Of a stretch of 64,000 bases of DNA, positions 11,171-22,973 are shown piece by piece. The position numbers were made by a program, and so were the translations under genes. Under the pieces are notes generated by a model. It was given only the letters and a program-made list of their open reading frames with translations. It did no database searches and had not been told where the DNA came from. Positions within the stretch are counted from its first letter, which is position 1. Every line of letters starts with the position of its first letter. The stretch spans positions 58,692,584 to 58,756,583 of the forward strand of contig ML681963.1 in the NCBI GenBank assembly GCA_007922195.1. The letters are read 5' to 3'. The DNA comes from Podocnemis expansa. Taxonomy: Eukaryota; Chordata; Testudines; Podocnemididae.

Positions 11171-11357
11171 TTCAAATGGTTAACTGTGTTAGTCTAAAAA
11201 AGCATGAGTCTTGTGGCACTTAAAGACTAATGGATTTATTTATCGCATGAGCTTTTGTGGGAGAAAACCATGCAATAAATAAATCTGTTAGACTTTAAGT
11301 GACACAAGACTCCTTGCTGTTTTTGCTTTACTATGCTAAAATGGCTGCCCCTTTGGA
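11171..11357 (+). mobile_element. Palindromic SINE-like repeat
   Basis: Left half reads 'gtgttagtcta...gagtcttgtggcacttaaagactaa' and the right half is its reverse complement, ending with an inverted head (CCCCTTTGG). Unlike the other palindromic copies it has head-like sequence at both ends. Inserted in the old CR1; any target duplication is too diverged to be sure (AAACAATTAAG near 11160 versus AAATGATTAGA near 11451). Confidence 0.65.
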
Positions 11358-11450
11358 ACTTGTGTTAGTCTAGTTCAGCTAAAAAACAAGGAGTCCTGTG
11401 GCACTTTTGAAGACTAACAAATTTATTCTTTGCATGAGCTTTCATGGGTG
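11358..11450 (+). mobile_element. SINE-like repeat, simple form, adjacent copy
   Basis: Begins 'gtgttagtctagttcagc', continues with 'caaggagtcctgtggcac' and 'gcatgagctttcatgggtg'. Lies directly beside the palindromic copy, either as a second insertion into the first or as part of a composite. Confidence 0.65.
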
Positions 11451-11568
11451 AAATGATTAGAGATCTGGAAAACATGACAGGACACGAGAGGAGTAAAGAT
11501 TTTTAAAAAAGCAGGTTTATTTAGGATGGAGAAGAGAAGACTTAAGGGGACATCATGACAATCACCAA

Positions 11569-11949
11569 GGGTGCATCTACACTGGTAAATTAGTTTAAAT
11601 TATAGAGCCTTAATTTGAACTAACTTAGTCTCTGTCCACCATAGATTGCACTAGTTTGAATTAAGGAATTAGTGACACCGGCATCTAGTTCGAACTAAGT
11701 GCTTAGTTTGATTCTTAGTTCAAACTAAGGGCAGTGTAGACCAGGATTAAGCCTTAATTCAAACTAAATAAATCTGAATTAGAACAGTTAGTCCAAATTA
11801 ACAAAGTGTACTAAATCTACTTAACTTTAAGTCAAATTAGTGCTCTTTGTTAATTTGACTTACTAAGGTCCTTTTTAGTTTGAATTAAGGTCAAACTTAT
11901 TAGTTCAACTTTGTTAATTCAAACTAACTTTTGTAGTATAGACGTAGCC
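11569..11949. mobile_element. TTCGAA-palindrome MITE inside CR1
   Basis: 381 bp, 3-bp duplication CAA (11566-11568 and 11950-11952). Ends GGGTGCATCTACAC and, inward from the right, GGCTACGTCTATAC. Body consists of variants of TTAGTTCGAACTAA and TTAGTTTGAATTAA in both orientations. No coding capacity. Confidence 0.8.
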
Positions 11950-12236
11950 CAAGTGAGTAAAAAGTTGTTATAAAGAAGAAGGTCATTAACTGTTCTCCTT
12001 TTCTACTGAGGACAGGACAAGAAGTAATAGGCTTAACTTACAGCAAAGGAGGTTCAGGTTAGACATTAGAAAAAACCTCTTAACTATAAGGATAGTTAAC
12101 ACTGGAATTTGTGGAATCTCAATCTTTGATGTTTTAAAAACTTAGTACTTCCACTTAGTACTTCCTCGATGCTGGGTTCTGGATGAGATGACCTATCAAA
12201 ATCCCTTCCAGTCCCACATTTCTGTGATTCTGTGAA

Positions 12237-13004
12237 GCTACTTTTGTTCTGAACCGGAGAGAGCATGGTCTGCTGGGACCTATAGTCTCTCTACAGGTCA
12301 AGTCTTCATCCTAATGATAATGGAGGCTGTGAGATGCATTATAGAACTTGGTGTCCCTTTGTTCAGTTTTGCCCATGATCCCCACTTACTAATTATGCAA
12401 ATACCATCTAAGCACCTATACTAATCCATGCTTCATAGCTATGAAAACTGTACACCAGCACTGAGAGTCAGGAAACACTGGGGTCCTAAGACAACTGAGG
12501 GTAGTTTCCTTACTGTTTGCACAGGGCAGATGTAAGAAGCTATTTCTGAACAGCACATCATTCACTGCAGCAGAGCAATATACACTATCTAAAGACGTAT
12601 TTATTGCTTATGTATATGTGAGTTATTTACATAGGGAATTGATTTGTCTATTAGATAATTAGTAAACTTCAATAATTGCAAAAACCTTTTAGCAATCAGT
12701 TGACATTTAATTAACATACAATAACTGTCTTATTAAATCTACATTAAATGCCTATTGAAGTTAATTAAAACTCATACCTAGGACTCAACAAATCTTTGGA
12801 AACCTCTTTATAGTTCAACATTTATAATTCCAAAGTTGAGTCACTCGCTGTTTCCATTACAAACCAGGGTTTAACTTCACTGCTTTCAGCTGCATTGAGC
12901 TGCAGGTGGAGCGAAGACAACAAAAGTGTTTGAGTTTCTAACACTTTGTAATGATTTTTTGTTTTAGAAGGAGAAAAATAACTTTTTTGCCATCATACTA
13001 TAAC
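12237..13004. other. Unannotated AT-rich stretch
   Basis: No gene and no recognisable repeat. AT-rich, with many ATTA words at 12600-12780; could be a conserved noncoding element or decayed repeat. Confidence 0.4.
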
Positions 13005-13499
13005 CAGTGCTGGATTAACTGGCCTGGGTCTCCTTCTTGCCTGGCCCCCCAGAACATGCACCCCCCCCCAGGCCTCGCCCTTTGCATGGGCTGACCATGC
13101 CACCCCCTATCTTTGGGGAGGCCCTGGGGCCAGAAAGCACTTCCACCATGGCCCTGCTCTGGCCAGTCTCCCCAGGGGTAAGGTGGAGCCAGCTGGCGCA
13201 CAGCGTGGGGGCCTCCCTTGCAGCCCCCAGGGCTACAGGCCCAGGAAAGCCATGCCAGAGCAGTAGCAGCCTTGCCGTGAGCCAGCCAGCCTAGGGAGTG
13301 GGCCAGAGCATGGACCCTGGCCTTTCGCTCCATGCCCCCCCCCACCAATGCCATCAGGGTAGAAGCACTCTGAACGTTCCTGCTCTACCAGGGATGAGGC
13401 ATGTGGGGGTGCCGGATTATCAGGCTTTTAGGGGCTAGAGCCCAGGACCCCTTTTTGGCTGGGACCCAGGGCTAAAGCCCCTTTCATAATCCGGCCCTG
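13005..13499. mobile_element. hAT-type nonautonomous transposon, 495 bp
   Basis: 8-bp duplication ACTATAAC (12997-13004) and GCTATAAC (13500-13507), one mismatch. Ends CAGTGCTGGATTA and, inward from the right, CAGGGCCGGATTA. GC-rich interior. Same family as 25326-25968 and probably 22415-22953. The small proline/glycine-rich reading frames inside are not genes. Confidence 0.88.
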
Positions 13500-13507
13500 G
13501 CTATAAC

Positions 13508-14850
13508 TAATGTAAAAATCTCAGAGACTGATATTAAGTTCCAGCTGTGACTTTTTTTTCTTTTATCATTTTATGTAGGCCAGTTATCCATCAAGAGATG
13601 CTTTAATTAGAAAGGAGGTTTTGATTTACCTCTGTCTCTATATATTAGCATTATAGCTGACAACAGTCCAGCCTTGGCAACACTAGCCCACATCTGAAAC
13701 CATTTGTATCAGCTGAGGTCCTCACAGAGTTCAGTGAGCATTTTTCATGAGAAAAACCTGAATGAGAGCTTCAGAGTCTGGCCAATGTGTGCAGAGGGAG
13801 AGATCTGACCATGAATGTCTTTTTGAAGGAAAACTCTTGCTCCCATGCATTCTGGAGCTCAGGTATGTGACTGGTGTGAAAAATCTGGGTTCCAAAGGAA
13901 AAGGCCAGGATCAGCAGCTGGAAACTATGCAGCCAGATACTCTGTTCACAGAAAAACCATTAATTTTGGTCTGAAAACAGTTAATCCCCTAAAAAAGCAC
14001 TATCCTTAGTATATAGTCTTAGGGCACAATGTAAGAATATGTATGAAATAGTTTTCTTCTCTATTTGCCAAGAAATGGAGTCAATGCCAGCATCATTCAA
14101 GGAGAGTCATTGCTCATGATTTCTGAGTCACAGAGAGCCTGCTCTTTTCCAGACCTTGGAGTCACTGTCTGAGGACAGAGTCAGCTGAAGCCTTTGATGT
14201 GATTCAACAGTATACAAACTGACACAACCTGATGTGACATTGTGCAACATGATGCATCCTTGCCTAATTTGCTTTAACACAGTGTGACAAAGGCTAGCGG
14301 AGAAGCCAGCTCTGCCTCACTTCCTTCAGCATCTTTTGAATGACAAACACACTACAGACTGTTTACTGTGCATCTGGTCTGAGACACCGGCTTTCAAGGA
14401 ACAAGTTTCAAAATAAATCAGCGATGTACCACAATGCCTTCCATGAAGAATCATAGTGCGCTTCAAGTCAACCAGAGTTAGATTATGCCTGCTTCCATAT
14501 CAGACCACACCCACGACACTTCACTTCCAAGTAAAATCTCACCCCGTAACCCCCCATTATGTCAGACCATGCATGCATGCTCATACACATACGCACACAC
14601 CAGTTCTGTGTCAGATTCCATCCATATTCACACCCCCTTCATCACAATCCTGGGTAACTTCCTGGAGCTGTACTAAGTTTGAACTGATTAATTGTTTCTG
14701 TATTAGTGTCCAAAGACCCAATTCTGCAAGGAGATGTACACACACATCTTATGTAAAATGCATGGAAAGGCAATCCTTCCCCTAAGAGGTCAAGCTAAAA
14801 AGAACCAAATGAAACATGGGAGAAAGACATACAATAAACAAGCAAAATTC
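13508..14850. other. Unannotated stretch
   Basis: No gene found. Contains a short CA-rich run around 14580-14605. No clear transposon ends. Confidence 0.4.
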
Positions 14851-15220
14851 ATAGATTCATTGATTTTTAAGGCCAGAAGGGTGCATTCAGTTCTATGATC
14901 ATTCAGTCTGACCTCTGGCATAAGAAATGCCAGAGAACCTCACCTAGTAATTTCAGTAGCAAGCCCCTAACTTCTGTTTGAACTATAGTTTATCATTCAG
15001 AAAGATATCCAGTCCTGATTTAAAGGCTTCAGGTGATGGAAGTTTACCATATGCTTATGGTAAGTTGTTCCAATGGTAAATTACTCTAAAAAATTAGCAT
15101 CTTATTTCTAATCTGAATTTGTCTAGCTTCAGCTTTCAGCCACTGGATCTCATTATGCTTTTTCCTGCTAGATTAAGAATTTTTGCAAGAAATCTCTTTC
15201 CCATGTAGGTATGGCCACCA
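14851..15220 (-). mobile_element. CR1-type LINE 3' fragment
   Basis: Reads 'atagattcattgatttttaaggccagaagg' and 'cattcagtctgacctc' on the plus strand, the reverse complement of a reptile CR1-type 3' tail, followed by about 300 bp of C-terminal and 3' UTR sequence. Strongly decayed. Confidence 0.65.
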
Positions 15221-15900
15221 GACTGACAGCAGCAGGGGGTCTGGGAAACTGACAGGTACCTGTCAGATTAGCTACATGTTTGATGTAGCTTTTATTCTCC
15301 ACCCTGCACACCCTTTATTTCTATGTACTTGGCTTTTTTTACTTTTACAAAACAGATGAAATGTGAACATACGACACTGATGATTTTCCAACAAAATACA
15401 AAAAATCCCTATCTAGCAAAAGAAAAGTTAAATTGGAAATCAAATATGTAATGGTGGATGTGATTTTTGTGTAGGTTTCTGTTAACTATATAGGCAGTCA
15501 AGGTCAAAATAAAGTCAGATCTCAGAAAAGACAAAGAATAAGAATTTGGATATTTACCTCCTTGGTGTTGACCTAGCCTTCTAGTATTCAGAGCTTCTCT
15601 TCTACATACAGTAATTTTCTGAATACCTAAGCATATGTATAAAAGTGAAATCAAATGACTGCCTCAGACTTGACAGAACTGCTGAACTAAGAACCATGTA
15701 TTGTCCTCTGCTGAAGGACATCACCTTGACAAGATAACGGTTTGTAAACGTTCCTCTAAAAGTTACTATTCTCTGCTATCATCTATTATGGACATGTATA
15801 TAGATAATAATGTTCTTCAATGGAACAGCATTGCTTAGCCACATTTTATGCAAACTTACCTAAAAAAAGAAATCTGTATTCTTGTAACAGAAATCTGCAT
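15221..15900. other. Unannotated stretch
   Basis: AT-rich, no recognisable feature. Confidence 0.4.
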
Positions 15901-16050
15901 TCATCTCCATCATTGGAAGTTTTTAAGAGCAGGTTAGATAAACACCCGTCGGAGATGGTTTAAGAGGGTACTTGGTCCTGCCATGAGTGCATGGGCCTGG
16001 ACTCAATGACCTCTCATGTTTCCTTCCATTTTCTATGATTCTATGATCTG
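15901..16050 (+). mobile_element. CR1 LINE 3' tail fragment
   Basis: Matches the end of CR1 ORF2 and the 3' UTR: 'ggaagtttttaagagcagg', 'ggtacttggtcctgccatga' and the terminal repeat TTCTATGATTCTATGA. 5'-truncated to about 150 bp. Confidence 0.85.
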
Positions 16051-18600
16051 GGAACCGAACTGTACATAAAATGGAGCAATTATTTTTTGTATAGCAAAAA
16101 TTTTGTAAAAAGCCAATGATTGGACAGAAAACACTGGCTGAAGAACAAGGGACCATATTCCCAGGAATTTAGAGACATTCAGGTTATAACGATAGCATGC
16201 ATTGTATTATTTGTGACTTTACTTACTTTTATTCTGAGATCTCTGAATAATTACTCTGCTTTGTTTCAATTCATTACCTACTTCCTATGAAGCTGGAGCC
16301 TGTTCCACAAAATAAATAGTTATATCACTTTCTTAGCAAATCAAAACAGTAAGCTATACAGGGGTGGATACAAAAAAATATTTTTTACAATTTCTGTTAG
16401 GATTCACTTATTTTGTTATTTTGTATTCAGAATGAACACTGCTTTCTTAATTCTTCAACAATAAGATGTAATTCTGTGAACAGATATTTTACCCTGACTA
16501 CCAGAAAACACAGTATGATGTCCTTATATCTGATATTATATCTTCTTCACTTTTTAGATAATTTCATCTATTTTATTTGAAAAACCTCAGCAAAAATTCA
16601 TAAATGGTATTTACCAAATTAAATGGGCATTTTTTAGATGAACAAAATCATTATTTGGACAAAATCAAACTGTAGCAATTATAGTAAGCCTTGGATAAAA
16701 CATACACTTGATTATTTGATAGAGTTATTGAAAAGGTACAGTTTTTATATAAATAGAAGCTTAAGAAGAGGGCATTTGTTCACACATCCAGTCTCCAAGT
16801 TATACCATGTAGAATTCTAACCATTTCAAGCATTTCATTTGAACTGTTTCTATAGTGTTATATTTAAAACATGCCTTGCTAACTCCCCTATTTTTCTTCA
16901 TGGCTGCATTCTTGCTGTATGAGCCTGGTTTGCAAACCATTAGGAACCATTATTGTTGCTGGAAATTCATCTGTCATTTTATGAGCCTCTTTCAAGGAAT
17001 GAAATCACAGGTCGTTTCAGTGAGAGAAAATAGCATACAAACAAAAACAATATGCTCTTTGCTCCCAAGGGGAAAAACCAAGCTGTATTTATCTTTGACA
17101 TGATAAGCAAAAGATCAAAAAGGATTAGAACAAATGGCACTGGAAACAAAACATCCATAAGGAAGGAATCCTGTCAGACTCACAGAAAAATGGTATCCAC
17201 TTACAGTTGTCAATTTCTGAGGAATATTTTGTTATTTGCCCTGCACTTACATAACATTGCATGGGGCAGCTGCTGCTTTTTTCTTTGCAGTTTTTAACTT
17301 CACTCTTTCCTAAGGAATAATTATTTTCTATCTGTAAGCAACAATGACAGGTTTACAGGGGCCATTTACAAAACACCTTAATTTAGAGAGTAGGGGTATC
17401 TTCATGCCTGGGGGGAAGTCCGCCTTTCAAGGGAAACCCACATACATGTATCTAAGAAATGCACAAATAAATTTTTAGCATCCATTTTCACTTCAGATGA
17501 TAACACAAATGCACAAATATAATGCACACATGGTCTTTACTGAAAACCATAAAGCTATACAGGGATATTTGTGAAACAACTGTACCTCCTTACAGGACAT
17601 ACCTCTATTGGTATTAATGTTTGGCACTCAATTAAAGGCTTAAACTAATCTATCAAAACACACCTTCCATTCGAAACCACAGAATTGTCAGTATACTGTC
17701 TTTTTATTTGCTTTCCACTGTGTAATGCAAGGCCTTGATCTGTTTAAATATATGTTAGCAAAAACTGCATTAAATTACAGAGAAATTGGATTTCTCACAT
17801 TCATTATCAGATCCTGTGTCCTCTTGTGCAACTGAGGTGATCATAACATTTCCTCCTAGGGATCTGGGGGACGGTTTTTAGAGGCTGCACTACGTACTTA
17901 CCCTGTAAATGTCATTAACAAAGTTGGTCTATGAAACCTGATGGATCCATTTCTGAGCACCTCTTGGCAATTACTGCCTAACTATTACCACTTTTGCTTA
18001 GATTTCTGGTGGATTATATGAACTACGTGTAGGTAACACGGAATTCCAGAGGAACTCCTTTTCACTTTAGAATGACTAATGCTTGCTTATTGCAAACTGA
18101 CAAGAAACGTTGCAAACAAGGATTGAGATTTTTACATTTTTGCTTCCTAAGGTTCCCTGTAAATGATGTTTCTGGAGCCTACAGCTCCTTGCACAAACTC
18201 AGGAAGGCAATATTCAATTTCAATCCATCTGTGATCATTTGCTGAGGTTAGAGCATCACTGTGGTCTCAGTTCCCTAGGCACCTTAATTCTACAGTGATT
18301 GTGCACTTCACTAGGTGAGGGGAAGAGTGAGGGATGCTTGACCCCAACCCTGACTTCACCCACTGACGTACTTCATTTACTGTCAGTCACCACGGCTCCA
18401 ACTCTCATCTCTCACTCAGAACACTGGTGTGTTCCCTTAGATCCTAAAATCCCTTGCAATGTTTATCTGCCGTGGACACTACCAGTTTAATACACTGCGA
18501 TGCTAAAGACAATTTACTATGCTCCAGGATGTTTGTTTGGGCTTGTCCTAATGATCTCTAAGACACGGCCAGCTTTTCAAACCAGGACTGAATCTCTCTT
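16051..18600. other. Unannotated AT-rich stretch
   Basis: About 2.5 kb without recognisable gene or transposon. Short reading frames here look random in composition and lack domain motifs. Confidence 0.4.
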
Positions 18601-18614
18601 GATTTAACAACATT

Positions 18615-18968
18615 TCATTTGATACTTCCATTTAACAGCTGCAGAATTTCAGCCCTAGGAATATAACAAATTATGGGCCTTTTCCAAGGATAAGAGACAA
18701 CAGTATGAACTTCAGCTTGGTGTGGAAAGTCCATGAAGTTCCACCAGGAATTAATTTGACCTGCAGCTTTACCACCTCTGGTTTCAATGCTGGAGCAGCC
18801 CAGGGAACCTCTGTAACTCCAATAAATCCCTTTCTCCATATAATATGGCCTTGAATCAAAGTCGTGAAGAGCCTTTACTAAACCTGGGTCTAAATGGCTC
18901 CCAGCACAGCTGAGGTCAGTTGAGTCACTGCTGTAAAGAGTTCTGAGATTTGAAATTTGGAGAGTCAT
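18615..18968 (-). other. Open reading frame of unknown status, 117 codons
   Basis: Stop-bounded minus-strand frame with balanced amino-acid composition, including aromatic residues (SRPYYMEKGIYWSYRG, QINSWWNFMDF) and several Cys. It is open about 13 codons upstream of its ATG. I recognise no family. It could be an exon, part of an untranslated region, a retrocopy or chance. No convincing splice sites were established. Confidence 0.15.
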
Positions 18969-19185
18969 TGGCAGGGCTTTCTTGGGGCTTCCATTTCTGG
19001 AACCAACTTACTCTGTTGAGGAGGCAAATACTTCTCTCAAAGGTACAGTGAAAAGTCAGTTTTCATGTAGTTTCTGTGGTGACTTGGGAAGAAACAGAGC
19101 TTCTCTTTGGCTGAATTGTCAATTTTATATATTTTAAGTTTATTTTTTTAAATGAAAAAGAAAATACCCCCAAAACAGGTTAATC

Positions 19186-19995
19186 TTGGCCTCTAGTAAA
19201 TGTACCTCCATTCACAAAAATATTAACAAACTAAAATATAGGAAAGCTAGAGTCAGAAAATGTTCCACCTTGACTACAAAGGCTAACAGTTGGTACTTAA
19301 CCCCAAACCGCAATCAACCGACAGAAAAAATCTCCCACAAACCCCCAGCCTCAGACAATAGCTCAGTTAGCAGCAAGGGAAGCAGGGTATTGAGCATCAC
19401 TCAAATGCCAAATCCCATTACATGTAAATTTAGATTTAACACAAAAGTTATGGTTGGAAAAGTTGTGAAAAATAAAGTCTATAGGAAGATTCAAACAAGA
19501 GCATGCTTTACGTATGTGCAGATATTTAAAAACTGTCAGAAAGTGAGAATGAGAAATATTTCTGACAAACCCCCATGTCCCTCCCACACACACAATATTT
19601 ATCTGAGGTATTTACAGAGCAGACATTCTCTTGCCAGCAATCTTTTCAGGTTGGTCTGCCCCACTATGAGAATGTCCTCATTGGTACAATCCGGTATGGC
19701 CTCTAACAAACCCATCAGTTACTTAGTGGTGTCACATATGCTTACAGGAACAGATCTAGGGTGTATTTTCAGGTGGATGACAATCCCATTTTTCTCTATG
19801 TACAAAAGTATTTTCAGTGATCCAGATAGACTAAAGCCCATTCTGAATTCACTCACTTTTCCTCCTCTCCTGCCAAATTATTTGGTTTATAAACATACAC
19901 ACTGGAAACCAAATGGAACAGCATACGGCTTGTGCAGAACTGTACACTGCAGCTCTGCGTTCATTACAGATGGACCCCACCTCAGCTCCTCATAG
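19186..19995 (+). other. Longest non-transposon open frame, 269 codons, unknown
   Basis: An 810-bp open frame starting MASSKCTSIHKN. The product would be basic, Lys/Ser/Thr-rich in the first half and hydrophobic-aromatic later, with no domain, signal peptide or repeat I recognise. A frame this long is not expected often by chance at this base composition, but the strand is A/C-rich and G-poor, which lowers stop frequency. Could be antisense to an untranslated region. I do not claim it is a gene. Confidence 0.15.
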
Positions 19996-21026
19996 TACTT
20001 GCAATATAATTAGAATTCAATGCTTGAAAAAAAACCTGCCCAGAATAAAGGACGCAAATATTGCAATCTAAATACAATGTTGCTGGTTGAAAGAAAAGTA
20101 TGTAGGGCACTGAATGTTAAAAATTGTGTTGAATTAGATAAGAAAATCCCATGTAGACTTTGTTAATGATTCATAATCAGCTAATAAGCTCATCTCTAGG
20201 AGAATAATGATCCATGGACCTGTTAACTCATTTATCACTATGTTTTACAACATTGGCAAAGAAACTAATTAAATCCCAGCATCATTACACAGAATCCCTT
20301 TTAATAGAGATACAATGATGCACTAGAGGCTACAGATTACACTGCAAATTGTACCAAGAGATTCCGGACAGCGGGTTTTAATTAACATGTTAGTGAGAAG
20401 CAGCTCACTTAAATAATAACTAACCAGGAAACATCTGCACTCTCTAAAAGGAAGGAGGAGGAGAAGGAAGGGGCATTTCGACAGGTATCAGTTCCAGAAG
20501 TTTTCCACTCAGAGTGTAGATTCTGTCATTGCAATTCATTGTTTCTTTACCTCTAGTACATTCACTGCCAAACAAAACGCAGAGGGCAAGACTCTGGCTC
20601 TACACCACCATCCATGTGGGGGGATGGTGATAAGAAAGGCCACCACTATGTTCATTGAGGAACAATGCCCTCCAGCGCTACCACTCGGGCAGTGCAGCTG
20701 CAGCCCCCAGCACAGGGCCACAACAAAGCCCTATGTCAATTTTCATTTAACTGTTTTGTGAAGAGAGGGACAGAAGATAGATGGGCCACTGCATAGGGGA
20801 TCTGTTCTTCAGCATGCAAGTAGGACAGGCCAGCATCTCAAAGACAGGATATAGGAAAACTTCACAGACAGCAGAAAGACAGACAATGGGAAGGACCGAG
20901 TGGTGCAGCACTGCTTAGATCCAAAAATTCCAAGAAAAGTCAACTCTAAAGTTTTCTCTGTAGCAGAAAAAGAACAGAGATAGGATAGATGAGAGCATTG
21001 GTACCCCGTGTTCTGCACATCCTCTG
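19996..21026. other. Unannotated stretch, possible conserved noncoding DNA
   Basis: 20140-20420 is AT-rich with many ATTA/TAAT words (for example TTAATGATTCATAATCAG and TTTTAATTAACATG), compatible with an enhancer-like conserved element; not testable here. The rest shows nothing recognisable. Confidence 0.3.
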
Positions 21027-21040
21027 AAGAATTAATAGTA

Positions 21041-21232
21041 AAAAAACAACAAGGAGTTGTGTGGCACTTTAACAGATTTATTTTTTGCATGAGCTTTCGT
21101 GGGAGAAGATCCCACTTCCTCTTCCACGAAAGCTCATGCAAAAAATAAATCTGTTAGTCTGAAAGTGCCACACAACTTCTTGTTGTTTTTTTACTGGACT
21201 AGACTAACATGGCTATCCCTTTTGAAATTGTC
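21041..21232 (-). mobile_element. Palindromic SINE-like repeat with 14-bp target duplication
   Basis: Perfect 14-bp direct repeat AAGAATTAATAGTA at 21027-21040 and 21233-21246. Read on the minus strand, the head (AGTCTAGTCCAG region) is followed by an arm carrying 'gtggcac' and 'gcatgagctttcgtgg', a short loop, and the reverse complement of the arm, ending in a TTGTTGTTTTTT tail. Arms of about 75 bp are nearly identical. The long duplication is typical of LINE-machinery insertion rather than DNA transposition. Confidence 0.85.
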
Positions 21233-21246
21233 AAGAATTAATAGTA

Positions 21247-21859
21247 CCTGTGAACTCTGCAAGGTAGGAGAGACAGAACAATATTTACAGCTTTATCTTT
21301 CTATGTGGGTTTACTGGTCTATGCTGCCCTAATATGGGGAACAGCTGTTGCAGTTACTGAGAAAGTAAAGAGAAAGGCACAGACCCCACAGCAAAAGCCT
21401 CAGGCACCAATTGCTTTTCTCCTTTTCCTCTGAGCACACTGATTAATCAGGACAGAGAAATGAGGATACATTAGGCCACCTAAGGTACACATGAAAAGAA
21501 AGCACCAGGTCACCCAGACAGACCCAGGAATGCAGCTGTTAAGTGAGACATTGAAAGTAAAACTCTAACAACAGAGAACTAATAGACAGAGAGGAAACCA
21601 GAGATGTATTTTGAAGAGTATTTTCTGTGCTCCTGTTTAGTACGTCTATCAGAAAACGTATGTGTTCACGCACTTGTGCCAAAGGGGAAGGGTCAATATT
21701 TCTTCACTTTTCCTCTAAAAGGCTAAAAGTGAACATACTAGTTTAATAACTGGGTATACACCAGAACCTGACCTTCCCAGCAATGGACTTCATCATGTAC
21801 AGCTGAAATGTTTTCCCATCAGTAGCCTCTCTTGCCCTATATAATCCTAGCCCCTGTTT
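21247..21859. other. Unannotated stretch
   Basis: No recognisable feature. Confidence 0.4.
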
Positions 21860-22140
21860 AGGGCTTTGGCAGGGGCAGTTTTAGGGATTCCAGGGCCCTA
21901 GACAAAAGTCAAGGATGCCCCCCCTTCACTGCATGGGGGCCTCATCCTTGACTTTTGCTCCCTGGCCTTGCTGGGAACCCCCCCCAACCCCCCAGCCCAC
22001 CTGCTGGCCTCACGGGGGCCCCCATCAGCTCTCAGGTCCCCCATCAGACCCCTCCCAGGAGATTTAAGGCAGCCACGGCACAGCCCCCACACACGGGGCC
22101 CCGGCCAAATGTCCAGCCTGCCCTCCCCCCCAAAGACTAA
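21860..22140. repeat. GC-rich repeat, possibly hAT-derived
   Basis: Begins near CAGGGGCAGTTTTAGGGATT and holds an inverted pair 'gtcaaggatg...catccttgac'. Base composition contrasts sharply with the flanks, as in the confirmed hAT elements, but I could not define both ends. Confidence 0.35.
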
Positions 22141-22315
22141 CAGTATTGAGCATACGAAATGTGCATGCATTGTAAACTCAAATGTTACTCTTTACCTGAG
22201 CTCCATCCCTGCCATCCACTGATATGACTTCATTAGCACTTGTCCTCTTCATTATACTGTTTCTCGCCCATCCTTGCATGTGTATATATACCTCCTAACT
22301 GTAGTTTCCACTTCA

Positions 22316-22414
22316 TTCATCTGATAATGTGAGTTGCAGCCCACAAAAGCTTATGCCTGAAGAAATTTGCTAGTCTTTAATGTGCCCTGGGACCCTCATT
22401 CTTTTTATCACTGC
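22316..22414 (-). mobile_element. SINE-like repeat, reverse orientation
   Basis: Reads CATCTGATAATGTGAGTTGC, 'cccacaaaagcttatgc', 'tttgctagtcttt' and 'atgtgccctggga', the reverse complement of the same broad family as 43663-43786. Its left-hand (plus-strand right) end is cut by the following GC-rich element. Confidence 0.65.
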
Positions 22415-22953
22415 CAGTAGAGCCAGATTTACTGGCCTGGGGGCCCCAGGCTGCCCTCCACTGCAGCTCCTCCCCCCTTTCACCACCTGGGCCCCTGCTA
22501 TGCCAGTATGGAGGCCTGGCACTGGGGATGAGGAGGCCCTGAGATCAAAGGGCACTTCCACCCAGCCCCATACTGTGTGGGGCTGGCTGGCATGCAGCAC
22601 AGCCCCTGGTATAGCCCTGCAGGGTCATGGCCCCTGAGGCCATGCTGAGAGCCAGCTGGCCCTGACCACCAGGCAGAGACAAGAAGCACTGTCCCACCCC
22701 ACTCTGCCCCCAGGGACAGACCAACTAGCCCAGGGCAGGAAGGGAGCCCAGAGCCCAGCCTCTGGCCCTAGGGACCTGTCCTGCTCCTCCCCAGCACTGG
22801 AAGGGCAGGAATGCTCTCAGTGCTCCAGTCCCACCACTGCTGAGTGGGGTGAGGGAGACTTGGATAGGAGGTTTACGGGTTGGAGCCTGGGCCCCTTTTG
22901 GGCTGGGGCCCAGGGCTTCAGCCCCTAAAGCCCCTGCTGTAATCGAGCATCAG
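22415..22953. mobile_element. Probable hAT-type nonautonomous element
   Basis: Begins CAGTAGAGCCAGATTTACTGG and ends with '...agcccctgctgtaatcgagcatcag', resembling 13005-13499, which ends '...agcccctttcataatccggccctg'. The interior is GC-rich. No clear 8-bp duplication found, so boundaries are approximate. Confidence 0.55.
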
Positions 22954-22973
22954 GGCTAGAGCCAGGCAGTGGA

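Larger units (their letters stand above)
8085..12236 (+). mobile_element. Old CR1-family LINE, heavily interrupted
   Basis: Degraded plus-strand CR1 ORF2 sequence can be followed in order through interruptions: the linker upstream of reverse transcriptase (8100-8483), early reverse transcriptase (8991-9140, 9298-9643), the region around the catalytic motif (9800-10346), the thumb/C-terminal part (11139-11170, 11451-11568, 11953-12150) and a 3' tail ending TTTCTGTGATTCTGTGA near 12236. Many stops and indels, so it is long dead. Left start is approximate. Insertions at 8484-8990, about 9141-9297, 9658-9787, 10347-11138, 11171-11450 and 11569-11949 are listed separately. Confidence 0.85.

Noticed and set aside
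14456..14785. 109-codon plus-strand frame
   Set aside because: Low-complexity His/Thr-rich part comes from a CA-rich run; no domain or splice context.
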